Shown here: positions 26,011 through 35,393 of the stretch, one piece after another | How the letters are laid out: each line of letters opens with the position of its first letter | Numbering within the stretch: the first letter of the stretch is position 1 | Source: Myroides sp. N17-2 | GTDB lineage: Bacteria > Bacteroidota > Bacteroidia > Flavobacteriales > Flavobacteriaceae | Length of the DNA stretch: 64,000 nt | Direction: 5' to 3' | NCBI RefSeq assembly: GCF_002286775.1 | Contig: NZ_NSGJ01000005.1 | Location: 89,163-153,162 of the forward strand | Notes under the pieces: model-generated | Told to the model about the DNA's origin: nothing | Databases searched by the model: none | What the model saw: the letters and a program-made list of their open reading frames with translations, nothing else | Position numbers and translations under genes: made by a program

Positions 26011-26752
26011 GCGTATTAATTCCTTGATATTCTTTACAGTATCTCACATAGTTATTTTTTAAATTTGTAACTTGCAGTCATTAAGTTAGAACAAAACCCA
26101 TAGCATCTATGGCATATTCTAAGTTTAAAACATTTCTATTTCTTTAGAAATTATTTGTCCAATTCTCATATGGACATTATCTATTATCTTTCCTTATTTT
26201 TTTTATTAGAATTCACTGTTAGTGAAGTTGCTACCTGGCTTTATATGAAAGTATTTTGATAGCATCGTGCATCCATAGTGACTCCATTAGAATAGCCTTT
26301 TTAATGGAGTCACTATGGACTCACAATGGACTCACTCAAACCAATACTGCGTAAAGATGCCTATTTATAACTATTAACGTATGATTCGATTGTTTTAAAT
26401 ATTGACCTAGAAGATTGGTCTAAAAAAGGGCAGTAAATTTTCGACTTCCTATACTGCAAATATATATATTAAATCTTAATGTTTTCGGAACACCCTTACT
26501 TATTATCATAAATAAACATACATTATTTGAGCTAAATTTAAAAGTAAACTATTGTTGTATAGTTGTTTGTGTGGATTTATGATAGTATAGTGATAGTCTG
26601 CTATATTTTCTTAAATTTGTTAAGTATTATTTAATTTACACTGTTTTTTAAAACTATATAAACATAAGTAAGCAGGTCGTTTGGCAGGAAGATATACTAC
26701 TTAGTTATCCTTGTCATAGTACACCTTATTTAGAAGAGATTATTGTTACGCT
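26011..26752. other. gene-free stretch upstream of the helicase gene
   Basis: No coding sequence. It holds copy 1 of a roughly 250-base dispersed element (26215-26464, minus strand) and, further right, a TAAATTTG box at 26612-26619 that could start the helicase transcript with a leader of about 130 bases. Confidence 0.65.
26215..26464 (-). repeat. dispersed promoter-palindrome element, copy 1
   Basis: Read on the minus strand it begins with TATATTTG (26464-26457). Thirty-six bases later comes AGACCAATCTTCTAGGTC (26421-26404), then AAACAATCGAATCATAC, AAATAGGCATC and TTTGAGTGAGTCCAT. Near its end is a perfect palindrome: TCCATAGTGACTCCATTA at 26272-26289 with TAATGGAGTCACTATGGA at 26302-26319. 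All these blocks recur in the same order and spacing at 55116-55375 on the plus strand. It has no open frame of note, so an untranslated RNA or a non-autonomous mobile element fits best. Confidence 0.75.
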
Positions 26753-29700
26753 ATGGAACAACACATACCGATTAAACTATCTGTACAGAAGTATAATTAC
26801 TTCAATTACACTTTTTGTATACAGAAATATCATTTTATACAACGACTTTTAATTGAAAACCAACAGACTTCTTATGAAGGAGTGAAGATAGTTATCACTT
26901 CACAACTTGGTTTTTTTGAAGATAATAGCATTCATATAGAGCGATTAGAAGCAAATACTGCTTATACGATTGTTAAGTTTGACTTTAAATATAATCTACA
27001 TTTTATCCGAAATATCGTGGAGAAAGATATAGATACGATACAGATTAGATTATATTCTGAAGAGGAGATTATTGCAGAGACTTTCTTTCAGATTGATGTA
27101 TTGCCGATAGACTATTTCGGAGGGATTGATGTTTTTCCTGAGTTGTTAGCGTCTTATATCTTACCTAATCACGATGCTATTTTGCCGATTAAGACGAATG
27201 CAGTTAGAATATTAGAAAGCAATAAGCTAACCCCCTCATTTGAAGGATATCAGTCGAAAGATAGAGAGCGTGTACTACAGATGGTCTCGGCTATCTATCG
27301 TTCTATACAGAGTATGGATTTGGTATATAGCGCATTGCCACCTAGTTATGAGCGTACAGGACAGCGTGTTAGACTTTTAGATCAGGTAGTAGAGACTAAG
27401 TTTGGTAACTGTTTAGACATTACCTTGTTATTTGCTGCTTGCCTTGAAGCTATTAATCTTAACCCTATTTTGATCTTAACGAAAGGGCATATTTTTGTAG
27501 GTGTATGGCTAGTAGACGATCGATTTGATTCGATGGTTAACTTTGATCAGACCGCTATTACGAAGCGTGCGGCTGCTAATATTAGCGAGTTAATCGTGAT
27601 AGAATCAACGATGATGTGCAAGGGGGCAACTCATACACTGAAAGAAGCGATGGCTTCTGCGGAGTCACAATTATTGCGTTCTTCTGATTTCTTATTGTCT
27701 ATCGATGTAATGACAGCTCGTATAAATAATATATTGCCTTTACCTATCCATCGCAAGACAGATGGGGAAATTATAATAGAGCAAGAGTTCGAAGTGAACA
27801 AGTCAAGAGACAATATAGACAAGCGCTTTGAACAGACGAATGTGTATGCTGATCTAGAACTAGGAGAGGGATTAAATATCTCAAAACAACGTGTATGGGA
27901 ACGCAAGCTACTAGATCTTTCGTTGAGAAATAACCTGTTAAACACTCGTTTTACTAAAAGTATTTTACAATTAATAGATGTCAATGTTAGCAGTCTAGAA
28001 GATTCACTAGCTGAAGGCAAAACATATACTATACAGGGAAGCAATACGCAAGAGATATTGAGTAGATATAATCTGTATTTTCCGCCTTTGCATTCTTCTG
28101 ATAATTTGTACGAAGTAGTAGAATCAGAGTTTAAAAACAATAGATTATACAGCTATTATAATGAGTATGACTTGGATAACATCTTGGTCAATCTACATCG
28201 TAATTCTAAATTAGCAGAAGAGGAGAATGGGAAGAGTACACTATATCTAGGAATAGGACTGCTAAAATGGTATGAGCCAAAATCAGCTGATACTGTTAGA
28301 TATGCACCTATTCTATTAGTTCCTGTGGAGTTAAATCGCCGTTCTATCAACTCTAAATTCGTCTTGAGAGGTAGAGAAGAGGAGACGATGATTAATATTA
28401 CGTTGCTAGAGTATCTACGTCAGGAGTTTAAGCTTGATATGTCTGCTTTAGAGGATTTGCCTATGGATGAGTCAGGTGTTGATGTTCCTAAAGTTTTGGC
28501 TTTAATTAGAAAGACGATTCTTAACTTAAAGGGATGGGATGTACTAGATCAAGTTATTCTAGGGACATTCTCATTTAGTAAGCTGATCTTATGGCAAGAC
28601 ATCTCTAAGTATTCAGATAAATTACAAGAAAGTACGATCGTTAAGAGCCTTTTGACAGGGAGTCTTACCGCCCCATTTGATTCTTTAAGCAGTAGTGACG
28701 AAGAGTTAGAACAGCTATCTTCGTATGAATTGACCTTGCCGATATCTACTGATAATTCCCAATTAGAGGCAGTTAGGAACGCCCACGCTAATAACAGTTT
28801 TGTTCTTCACGGACCTCCGGGTACAGGTAAGTCTCAGACTATTACTAATATCATCGCTGATGCGTTAGCTAATGGTAAGAAAGTACTATTCGTGGCAGCT
28901 AAGAAGGCTGCTCTAGATGTAGTACATCACAGGTTAGAGAAGATAGGGTTAGGGCCGTTCTGCTTAGAATTACACTCTAATAAAACGAGAAAATCAGATG
29001 TATTAGCACAGTTTGAGGCTACGCTAGACGTGCCGATGTATAAGGGTAATTACGACTTTAAGGAAGCGTCTAATCGCATAGATGAGCGAAAAGGGGAGCT
29101 GAGAAAGTATGTGGCACAGTTACATCACCGTTTTACGATAGGGTGGACTTTATATGATACCATAGCTTATCTAGAGCTAAATAATGTTGAGTTAAATAAC
29201 AACGTTATCGTTGATATCAAATTAGAAGAAGTAAGTCAGGCGAATTACTTAAAGTGGACAGATTGGGTGATTCCGATGGATGCTTTATGTAAGAAAATAG
29301 ATAATCCGGCTACGCATCCTTTGCGTTCTTTAAATATAGTAGAACATAAGTTTGACATCCAAAACAACATAAAAGAAGTACTCTCTGACTATAAATATGT
29401 GGCACGTGAGTACGAACATTTAGGTTTAGAATATAAGTTCGACTTGCTGTCTAATAATCACTTGAATCCAAATAACTTAAAGGAGCTATTTGAGCTTATA
29501 GCGAAGAGTAACTTATCTTATGAGTTAATCGATCTATACTTTGATGAGAATCAGTTTAACCTGCTGAATAAGTGGGCAGAATTACAACAAAGGAGAATTA
29601 AGATAGAGGAAGTTATAGGACGTCAGTTTAATAAGAAAATACTAGAAGTAGACCTATCTACCCAAGAACAACAATGGAATATCTCTAAACACCAATGGTT

Positions 29701-32479
29701 CTTACCTAAATGGTTAAAACAGAGAAAGATCAAGTCATTCTTAAACGGATATGCTAAGCTAAAGGTGAGTGTGGCTGCTGATATAGAACAGTTATTTGCG
29801 CAAGCTGAAGAATATAAGGAAATCAAACAGAACTGTGAGAATGCTATTTACAAGGATGTAAATAAGCTATCTAATGTCTATTATTCAAATAACAATCTAG
29901 ATATAGAGACGATATATAAGGAACTAGACAATCTTAGCCTTATTTCTTCTTTAGCACAGCAGTGTGGCTTCACAGGTATTGATACTTGGTTATTACACTT
30001 CTATAAAAACACAAATGTTAGAAGAGGAGTTTCAGAGATTCTGACATTCTTAAGAACCTTTACTGTTAAGTACCAAGGTATTCAAGAAATTACTAATTCT
30101 ACTTCAGCGCCTTTAAGCAGTGAAGTAGATACTATCTTAGCGAACCTAGATAAATTAAGTGATTGGATTAACTATAACGTTTATAGACGCGAGGGGATAG
30201 CCATTGATCTAGAGTGGTTTATTAAGTTATTAGAAAACGGTGTTATCGATAAAGATAATTTGTCTAATGATCTAGAGCGTATCTTACACATTAATCTATT
30301 TATACAGACAGTAAGTCATTCATTTGCCTTAAGTGGTTTTGATTCAAAAATATATGAGACGCTGATCAAACAGTATCAAGATATACATAACGAATATACA
30401 GAACTTAATAAGAGTCAGTTAATTCTGAAACTTAGTAGTCGTATTCCTCGCTCATCTAATGAGTTCATTCAGAACTCTGAGCTTGGGATGCTTAAACGTG
30501 CTATACGCAGTAGAGGTAGGGGAATGAGCTTGAGAAAGCTTTTTGATCAAATGCCTAATTTGCTACCACGTTTAAAACCGTGTATGCTAATGAGCCCTAT
30601 CTCTGTGGCGCAGTACTTTAATGTAAGTACTGATCACTTTGACTTGGTGATATTTGATGAAGCATCACAGTTGCCAACAGCAGAGGCTATTAGTGCATTA
30701 GCTAGAGCAAAACAAGCGATAATAGTAGGGGATCCTAAACAGATGCCACCGACTACTTTCTTTGCATCGAATAAAATAGATGAAGACAACTTAGAGCTAG
30801 AAGATCTTGAGAGTATCCTAGACGACTGTTTAGCCTTATCATTACCTTCTAAGTATCTATTAAGACACTATAGAAGTAAGCACGAGAGTTTGATCTCATT
30901 TAGTAATGCTAACTTCTATGATAACAAGCTATTGACATTCCCATCAAAAGATGATTTAGACCGCAAAGTAACGTTCGAGTTTATAGCAGAAGGAGTCTAT
31001 GAGAAAGGAAAGTCACGTACAAATAAATTAGAAGCTAAAGCGATTATTCAATATATTAAACTTCACTATGAACAGCCTAACCCTAAGACATTAGGAGTAG
31101 TTACGTTTAGTCAGACACAGCAGACCTTGATAGAAGATATGCTGACGGATATGCTTAAGAATAATCCGCTTGTAGAGGAGAAGATATTAGGTGCTTCTGA
31201 GACCTTATTTATCAAGAACCTTGAGAATGTACAGGGGGATGAGCGTGATATTATCTTATTTTCTATTGGGTATGGACCTGATGAAGAAGGAAAAGTGTCG
31301 ATGAACTTCGGTCCTCTAAATAGAGATGGAGGATGGCGTCGTCTAAATGTAGCTGTGACTAGAGCACGCTATGAGATGAAGATATTCTCTTCTATTAAAG
31401 GAGATCAGATAGATCTAAGACGTACTAATTCTGAAGGGGTTAAAGGGTTGAAGAACTTCTTAGAGTTCGCAGAGAAGGGGTATGTGAACCTAGTCGAATC
31501 AGAAGAAGTAAGACAGAATGACAAGTTAATCCAGTCTATCGCGAAATACCTAAATGCCAATGGTCTAGAAGTGAAGACAAATATAGGTACTTCTAGTTAT
31601 CGCTTAGATATAGGAGTAGTGGATAAGAATAATCCTAATCAATATATAGTTGGGATATTAGTGGATGGATTAAACTACTATAATGTCAAAACGACTAATG
31701 ATAGAGAGCTATTGATACCAGGAGTATTAAAAGCGTTAGGATGGGATATTTACCGCATATGGACAATCGATTGGTTTAAGAATAAAGAATTAATTGTCAA
31801 AGACCTTAAGGAGAAGATAGATAACCTTTATGCTAACGTAGTAGAGCCCGTAGCGAGTATTAATCCTAGTGATTTTATTCATAAGCACTTGGTTGAAATT
31901 ACCGATATGGGAACTGTCTCTAACCAAAAAGCTTATAATAGAGTCGCTTTAAATACTGTGAATGAGGCTAATCCGGAGGCTATCTATGAAGCAAGTAATC
32001 GAAATATGATACAGAATCAGATGTATGACCTTATTCAGATAGAGGGGCCTATCAGTCAGTCGTATTTATTTAAAAAGATTATGAATGCATGGAGTATCTC
32101 TAGAACGAGCAGTAAATTACAAGCTTATTTCGTGGAATTAGTAAATGCAGTACCTAATACTATTAGCGTTCCTTCATATCAAGAGTTTTATTGGAATGAG
32201 GATGTGTATAAACGAGGATTAACGCATTATAGAGATAACACTATCGAGAAGAGAAATATAGAAGATATCAGCCCTGAAGAGATAGAATTAGCTATTATAG
32301 AATTGCTGAAGAGCAACTTTAGTGTGCCACACGAAGATCTAACAAAGGCTATCGGTAAAGCATTTGACTTTAGTAAACTAGGTAGTCAGATGGATCTAGT
32401 GATTCAGCACGTGATTAAAAAGATGCTAGTAGAGGACAAGATTATTTATCAGTTCGATAAGATAGTTCTGAAAGAGTAA
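26753..32479 (+). CDS. DUF4011 / SF1 helicase / Vsr-like / DUF3320 protein
   Basis: A 1908-residue cytoplasmic protein. Residues of about 190-270 look like a transglutaminase-type core (C220 in KFGNCLDIT, H246 in KGHIFVGVW, D255 or D265). DUF4011 starts near W382 (WERKLLDLSLRNNLLN). The SF1 helicase has Walker A at 687-694 (GPPGTGKS), D1302-E1303 in DEASQL, LLRHYRSKHESL and NVAVTRAR. A Vsr/MTES_1575-like endonuclease region follows (RLDIGVVD at 1617, ILVDG at 1635, LGWDIYRIWTIDWF), then DUF3320 from about 1757 and a C-terminal winged-helix-like segment. This order is that of the Hhe anti-phage protein as I recall it. The usual glutamate of GIE-x-DG is Leu1636, so nuclease activity is doubtful. 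Confidence 0.85.
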   Translation: MEQHIPIKLSVQKYNYFNYTFCIQKYHFIQRLLIENQQTSYEGVKIVITSQLGFFEDNSIHIERLEANTAYTIVKFDFKYNLHFIRNIVEKDIDTIQIRLYSEEEIIAETFFQIDVLPIDYFGGIDVFPELLASYILPNHDAILPIKTNAVRILESNKLTPSFEGYQSKDRERVLQMVSAIYRSIQSMDLVYSALPPSYERTGQRVRLLDQVVETKFGNCLDITLLFAACLEAINLNPILILTKGHIFVGVWLVDDRFDSMVNFDQTAITKRAAANISELIVIESTMMCKGATHTLKEAMASAESQLLRSSDFLLSIDVMTARINNILPLPIHRKTDGEIIIEQEFEVNKSRDNIDKRFEQTNVYADLELGEGLNISKQRVWERKLLDLSLRNNLLNTRFTKSILQLIDVNVSSLEDSLAEGKTYTIQGSNTQEILSRYNLYFPPLHSSDNLYEVVESEFKNNRLYSYYNEYDLDNILVNLHRNSKLAEEENGKSTLYLGIGLLKWYEPKSADTVRYAPILLVPVELNRRSINSKFVLRGREEETMINITLLEYLRQEFKLDMSALEDLPMDESGVDVPKVLALIRKTILNLKGWDVLDQVILGTFSFSKLILWQDISKYSDKLQESTIVKSLLTGSLTAPFDSLSSSDEELEQLSSYELTLPISTDNSQLEAVRNAHANNSFVLHGPPGTGKSQTITNIIADALANGKKVLFVAAKKAALDVVHHRLEKIGLGPFCLELHSNKTRKSDVLAQFEATLDVPMYKGNYDFKEASNRIDERKGELRKYVAQLHHRFTIGWTLYDTIAYLELNNVELNNNVIVDIKLEEVSQANYLKWTDWVIPMDALCKKIDNPATHPLRSLNIVEHKFDIQNNIKEVLSDYKYVAREYEHLGLEYKFDLLSNNHLNPNNLKELFELIAKSNLSYELIDLYFDENQFNLLNKWAELQQRRIKIEEVIGRQFNKKILEVDLSTQEQQWNISKHQWFLPKWLKQRKIKSFLNGYAKLKVSVAADIEQLFAQAEEYKEIKQNCENAIYKDVNKLSNVYYSNNNLDIETIYKELDNLSLISSLAQQCGFTGIDTWLLHFYKNTNVRRGVSEILTFLRTFTVKYQGIQEITNSTSAPLSSEVDTILANLDKLSDWINYNVYRREGIAIDLEWFIKLLENGVIDKDNLSNDLERILHINLFIQTVSHSFALSGFDSKIYETLIKQYQDIHNEYTELNKSQLILKLSSRIPRSSNEFIQNSELGMLKRAIRSRGRGMSLRKLFDQMPNLLPRLKPCMLMSPISVAQYFNVSTDHFDLVIFDEASQLPTAEAISALARAKQAIIVGDPKQMPPTTFFASNKIDEDNLELEDLESILDDCLALSLPSKYLLRHYRSKHESLISFSNANFYDNKLLTFPSKDDLDRKVTFEFIAEGVYEKGKSRTNKLEAKAIIQYIKLHYEQPNPKTLGVVTFSQTQQTLIEDMLTDMLKNNPLVEEKILGASETLFIKNLENVQGDERDIILFSIGYGPDEEGKVSMNFGPLNRDGGWRRLNVAVTRARYEMKIFSSIKGDQIDLRRTNSEGVKGLKNFLEFAEKGYVNLVESEEVRQNDKLIQSIAKYLNANGLEVKTNIGTSSYRLDIGVVDKNNPNQYIVGILVDGLNYYNVKTTNDRELLIPGVLKALGWDIYRIWTIDWFKNKELIVKDLKEKIDNLYANVVEPVASINPSDFIHKHLVEITDMGTVSNQKAYNRVALNTVNEANPEAIYEASNRNMIQNQMYDLIQIEGPISQSYLFKKIMNAWSISRTSSKLQAYFVELVNAVPNTISVPSYQEFYWNEDVYKRGLTHYRDNTIEKRNIEDISPEEIELAIIELLKSNFSVPHEDLTKAIGKAFDFSKLGSQMDLVIQHVIKKMLVEDKIIYQFDKIVLKE

Positions 32480-32563
32480 TCTTACGATAGAGAGAGTTTA
32501 TAGGTAAACCTTGATAGTTCTTATAAATTCTCCTATTTTTACTTTAAATTAATTAGAAAGAAG

Positions 32564-33022
32564 ATGAAGACATTAGAAATAGGGCAACCAGCCCCAGCAT
32601 TTAAAGCATTAGATCAAGCAGGTAATACACACCAATTAAGTGATTATAAAGGGAAGAAATTAGTGGTATTCTTTTATCCTAAAGCTAGTACACCAGGATG
32701 TACGTGGGAAGCGTGTAACTTACGTGATAACTACGCTGAGCTAAAAGCAAAGGGGTTTGAACTACTAGGTGTGAGTGCTGACTCAGCAGCTAGACAACAG
32801 AAGTTTATCGATAAGAATAACCTTCCTTTTCCGCTATTAGCAGATGAAGAGAAAGAGGTACTAAACGCTTTCGGAGTATGGGGACCTAAGAAGTTTATGG
32901 GGCGTACGTATGATGGTATCCACAGAATGACTTTCGTGATCAACGAAGAGGGAATTATTAGCGATGTGATTAGTAAAGTAAAGACTAAAGATCACGCTGC
33001 TCAGATATTAGAAAAGGCATAA
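32564..33022 (+). CDS. bcp: thioredoxin-dependent thiol peroxidase (Bcp/PrxQ)
   Basis: A 152-residue peroxiredoxin, the usual length for Bcp. It reduces hydrogen peroxide and organic peroxides at the expense of thioredoxin in the cytoplasm. The catalytic motif is FYPKASTPGCTWEACNLRD: the first cysteine is peroxidatic and the second, five residues on, is the resolving cysteine of the atypical 2-Cys PrxQ type. LLGVSADS, FPLLADEEKEVLNAFGVWG and GIHRMTFVINEEGII complete the fold. It stands alone between the helicase gene (85 bases upstream) and a convergent dehydrogenase. Confidence 0.95.
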   Translation: MKTLEIGQPAPAFKALDQAGNTHQLSDYKGKKLVVFFYPKASTPGCTWEACNLRDNYAELKAKGFELLGVSADSAARQQKFIDKNNLPFPLLADEEKEVLNAFGVWGPKKFMGRTYDGIHRMTFVINEEGIISDVISKVKTKDHAAQILEKA

Positions 33023-33132
33023 GAAAAGACATAAGAAAAGACATCGAACATATAAAAAAAAGTGTTTCTCTAAAAAGTTTAAAAAAGAAAACTCCTCCTT
33101 TTTAAGATGGGGTTTTTTGATTAAAAAGCCTT

Positions 33133-33158
33133 AAAAGTGAGAGTAATAACTCACTTTT
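33133..33158. terminator. bidirectional terminator between bcp and the dehydrogenase
   Basis: AAAAGTGAG pairs with CTCACTTTT, flanked by T runs on both strands, between convergent genes. Confidence 0.8.
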
Positions 33159-33176
33159 CTTAGTCTTAGTAGTGTT

Positions 33177-34073
33177 TTATTTTAAGAAATCCTTTTCTTT
33201 AAAAATTGGATTCGGGTAGGTATAGAATCCTTCCCCTGAACTAATACCAAATTTGTTTTTGTCAACAAATTCTCTTTTTAGAAATTCTGCAATTTTAATT
33301 TTTTCAGGATCTTTAGACGAATCTGCAGCCATTTTAAAAATATTATAACCAGTATTAACACCGATTAAATCAAAAAAGATAAAAGGACCTGTAGTTGACC
33401 CTGTTGCAACCATCCACGTTTTGTCGATCGTTGGGACATCAGCAATATTGTTTACCAAAAGATTGAGTGCAGCCTCTAAGTAAGGAAGGAGAATCGAATT
33501 CAAGATATACCCAGGTTGTTCTTTGTGCAAAGGCAAAGCAATCATTCCAATAGCTTTTGCGAATTCAACAATTTTATCAAAAATAGCGGGATCAGTATGA
33601 GCGTGACCCATAATTTCTGCCGTATTGTGTATCCATATTTCGTTGGAAAAGTGCAATGCTAAAAATTGTTTAGGCCTTTTTGTTACCTCAGCAAATTGGC
33701 TAGGTAATAAAGTAGATGAATTGGTAGCAAAAATAGTATCTGCGGGTGCTACGTCTGCTAATTCTTTATAAAAGGCAATTTTGATGCTAGGATTTTCAGG
33801 TACTGCTTCAATGACTAAATTGGCGTGTTCTGTTGCTTTCTTTAAATCACTTGAATAAGAAAGATTATGCTTTGCTTTTTCTATTTGCTCAGCTGTGGCA
33901 CCGATATCTTGTTTATAACGCTCAGCCAAGGAGTCAAATTTAGCTTTAGCTTTTTCGAGTACCTCATCATTGATATCATAAACAGTTACTTTAAACCCTT
34001 TAAAAGCAGTATGAAATGCTATTTGATAGCCTAATACTCCGCTTCCTGCTACAGTTACATTTTTAATTGTCAT
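33177..34073 (-). CDS. 3-hydroxyacyl-CoA dehydrogenase (3-hydroxybutyryl-CoA type)
   Basis: A 298-residue single-function NAD(P)-dependent dehydrogenase of the HBD/FadB-N family. The Rossmann motif is VTVAGSGVLGYQIAFHTAF at the N-terminus, with an acidic residue (VYDIND) after the second strand that favours NAD. ATNSSTLLPSQFAE and HFSNEIWIHNTAEIMGH replace the common HFFNP motif of FadB and carry the catalytic histidine; GYILNSILLPYLEAAL opens the C-terminal dimerisation domain. Likely substrates are 3-hydroxyacyl-CoAs in fatty acid or butyrate metabolism. No thiolase or crotonase gene is adjacent, so the pathway is not fixed by context. Confidence 0.9.
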   Translation of the reverse strand: MTIKNVTVAGSGVLGYQIAFHTAFKGFKVTVYDINDEVLEKAKAKFDSLAERYKQDIGATAEQIEKAKHNLSYSSDLKKATEHANLVIEAVPENPSIKIAFYKELADVAPADTIFATNSSTLLPSQFAEVTKRPKQFLALHFSNEIWIHNTAEIMGHAHTDPAIFDKIVEFAKAIGMIALPLHKEQPGYILNSILLPYLEAALNLLVNNIADVPTIDKTWMVATGSTTGPFIFFDLIGVNTGYNIFKMAADSSKDPEKIKIAEFLKREFVDKNKFGISSGEGFYTYPNPIFKEKDFLK

Positions 34074-34310
34074 AATTTTAAAATAAATTGGTTATACTTC
34101 TTTCAAGATACGCATACTAAAGATGATTAGCTAATTGCTTAATGGGTTATTTGTAATTAATAATTAAAATTGATTATAAAAATGCAGTAATACTTTATTT
34201 GTGGTGAAAATAGCACAATAAAGTCGCTTTTTGTGATAGTAATGTATATTGTATTGTAAAGACAGAAATAGCGAAAATCAACTACCTTTATTAAAATAAC
34301 ATCAACCTCA

Positions 34311-34344
34311 AAAAAGAGAGGGTGACCTTTTCAGGACACCCTCT
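34311..34344 (-). terminator. intrinsic terminator of the beta-lactamase gene
   Basis: On the minus strand AGAGGGTG pairs with CACCCTCT, followed by CTTTTTTG. It starts 13 bases after the minus-strand stop at 34357. Confidence 0.85.
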
Positions 34345-34356
34345 TGTATTATATAA

Positions 34357-35238
34357 TTACTGTTGATTGTAATAATCGTAAGCTACTTTGGCTACTTGTG
34401 CTATGATAGAAGCATTTGTTTTATCATCTTCTAGAGAATCCATTACAAAGACTGCTATGGAGAACTGTTTGCCATTAGGAAGATAGACTAGTGCTAAGTC
34501 ATTATCCACAGCCCTTAATCCCTTGTCGTTTCTAAATGACATCCCTGTCTTATGAACTACTACTGTGTTTTTAGGGAGTAAGGCTTTTACTTTATCTTGT
34601 CCTGATTTAGTATCTATCATCGCTTGCTGTAAGAAGGCTTTATATTTAGGTGATAATAATTCTTTTCTATGAAACAGCTCTAATATTCTAGTTGCTTCAA
34701 GTGGAGTAATCCAATTATCATATTGATTATTGAAGTCTAGACTCATTTCCTCTTCACTAGAGACAATCTCAAACTCCTTAATCCCAATACTTCTATAGTA
34801 TAAGTCTGTCATCTTAGGCCCTATTAAGCTACTGAAAAATAAGTTAGAGATATTATTATCACTATGAGAAGCGGTATACTGTATTAGCTCTCCTATAGGC
34901 ATATTAAAGTCTCCCATAGGTCGTTTATCTCTAAGCGGACTATAGGTACCTTCTTTTAAATCCTCTTTCTTAATAAACATCGGAGTATTCAAGTCAATAT
35001 TGTGTTTATCCATATAATCCAAGATAGTTAAGGCTTGGAAGAATTTATAAACACTCATAGTAGGGTATTTATGATCATTATTAAAGGTCAGTGTATCTTT
35101 TCCATCATAAATGATAGCAATACCTACAGTTGCTTTTTTATGCTGTAGAATTGGCTCTATTTGTTGTTTTAATTTTTGATTTTGTCCAAATGTTACAGAA
35201 GAAATAGACAGTAGGGATAGTAAGAATAATAGTCTCAT
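34357..35238 (-). CDS. class A beta-lactamase, subclass A2-like
   Basis: A 293-residue exported protein; the ATG at 35238 gives the signal peptide MRLLFLLSLLSISSVTFGQ, while an ATG 12 codons upstream adds a charged stretch before it. Active-site landmarks are S62-V-Y-K65, S126-D-N128, an omega-loop glutamate near E162 (SSEEEMS), and K230-T-G. The sequence between 126 and 180, with the QYDNW motif, resembles the Bacteroidota A2 enzymes (CblA, CfxA, PER and relatives). It would hydrolyse beta-lactams in the periplasm; the spectrum cannot be read from sequence. It stands alone with its own terminator and no mobile element nearby, which suggests an intrinsic chromosomal gene. Confidence 0.92.
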   Translation of the reverse strand: MRLLFLLSLLSISSVTFGQNQKLKQQIEPILQHKKATVGIAIIYDGKDTLTFNNDHKYPTMSVYKFFQALTILDYMDKHNIDLNTPMFIKKEDLKEGTYSPLRDKRPMGDFNMPIGELIQYTASHSDNNISNLFFSSLIGPKMTDLYYRSIGIKEFEIVSSEEEMSLDFNNQYDNWITPLEATRILELFHRKELLSPKYKAFLQQAMIDTKSGQDKVKALLPKNTVVVHKTGMSFRNDKGLRAVDNDLALVYLPNGKQFSIAVFVMDSLEDDKTNASIIAQVAKVAYDYYNQQ

Positions 35239-35352
35239 TAAAAGCTTTTTAAAATAAGCTACAAAAGTAATCACAAAAAATAAAGTCTAAAAGAAGTGCA
35301 AATAAAATAGATCTAATTTTAACAGATTATCAATTCTAAGAGATTTTTTTAT

Positions 35353-35360
35353 TACGTTTG
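35353..35360 (+). promoter_or_regulatory. TACGTTTG -7 box of the DUF2157 operon
   Basis: A TAnnTTTG match 33 bases before the ATG at 35394. It overlaps a TTG that would otherwise extend the frame by 12 codons, which argues against that earlier start. Confidence 0.6.
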
Positions 35361-35393
35361 ACAAAAATTCTATGTATAAATACAACTATTTCT

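Noticed and set aside
27631..28140. A 169-codon antisense open frame in the helicase gene
   Set aside because: Same reason: inside a conserved coding sequence, Ser/Leu-rich, without recognisable motifs.
35358..35393. TTG start for the DUF2157 gene 12 codons upstream
   Set aside because: That TTG is part of the TACGTTTG promoter box, so it would precede the transcript; the ATG at 35394 is preferred.
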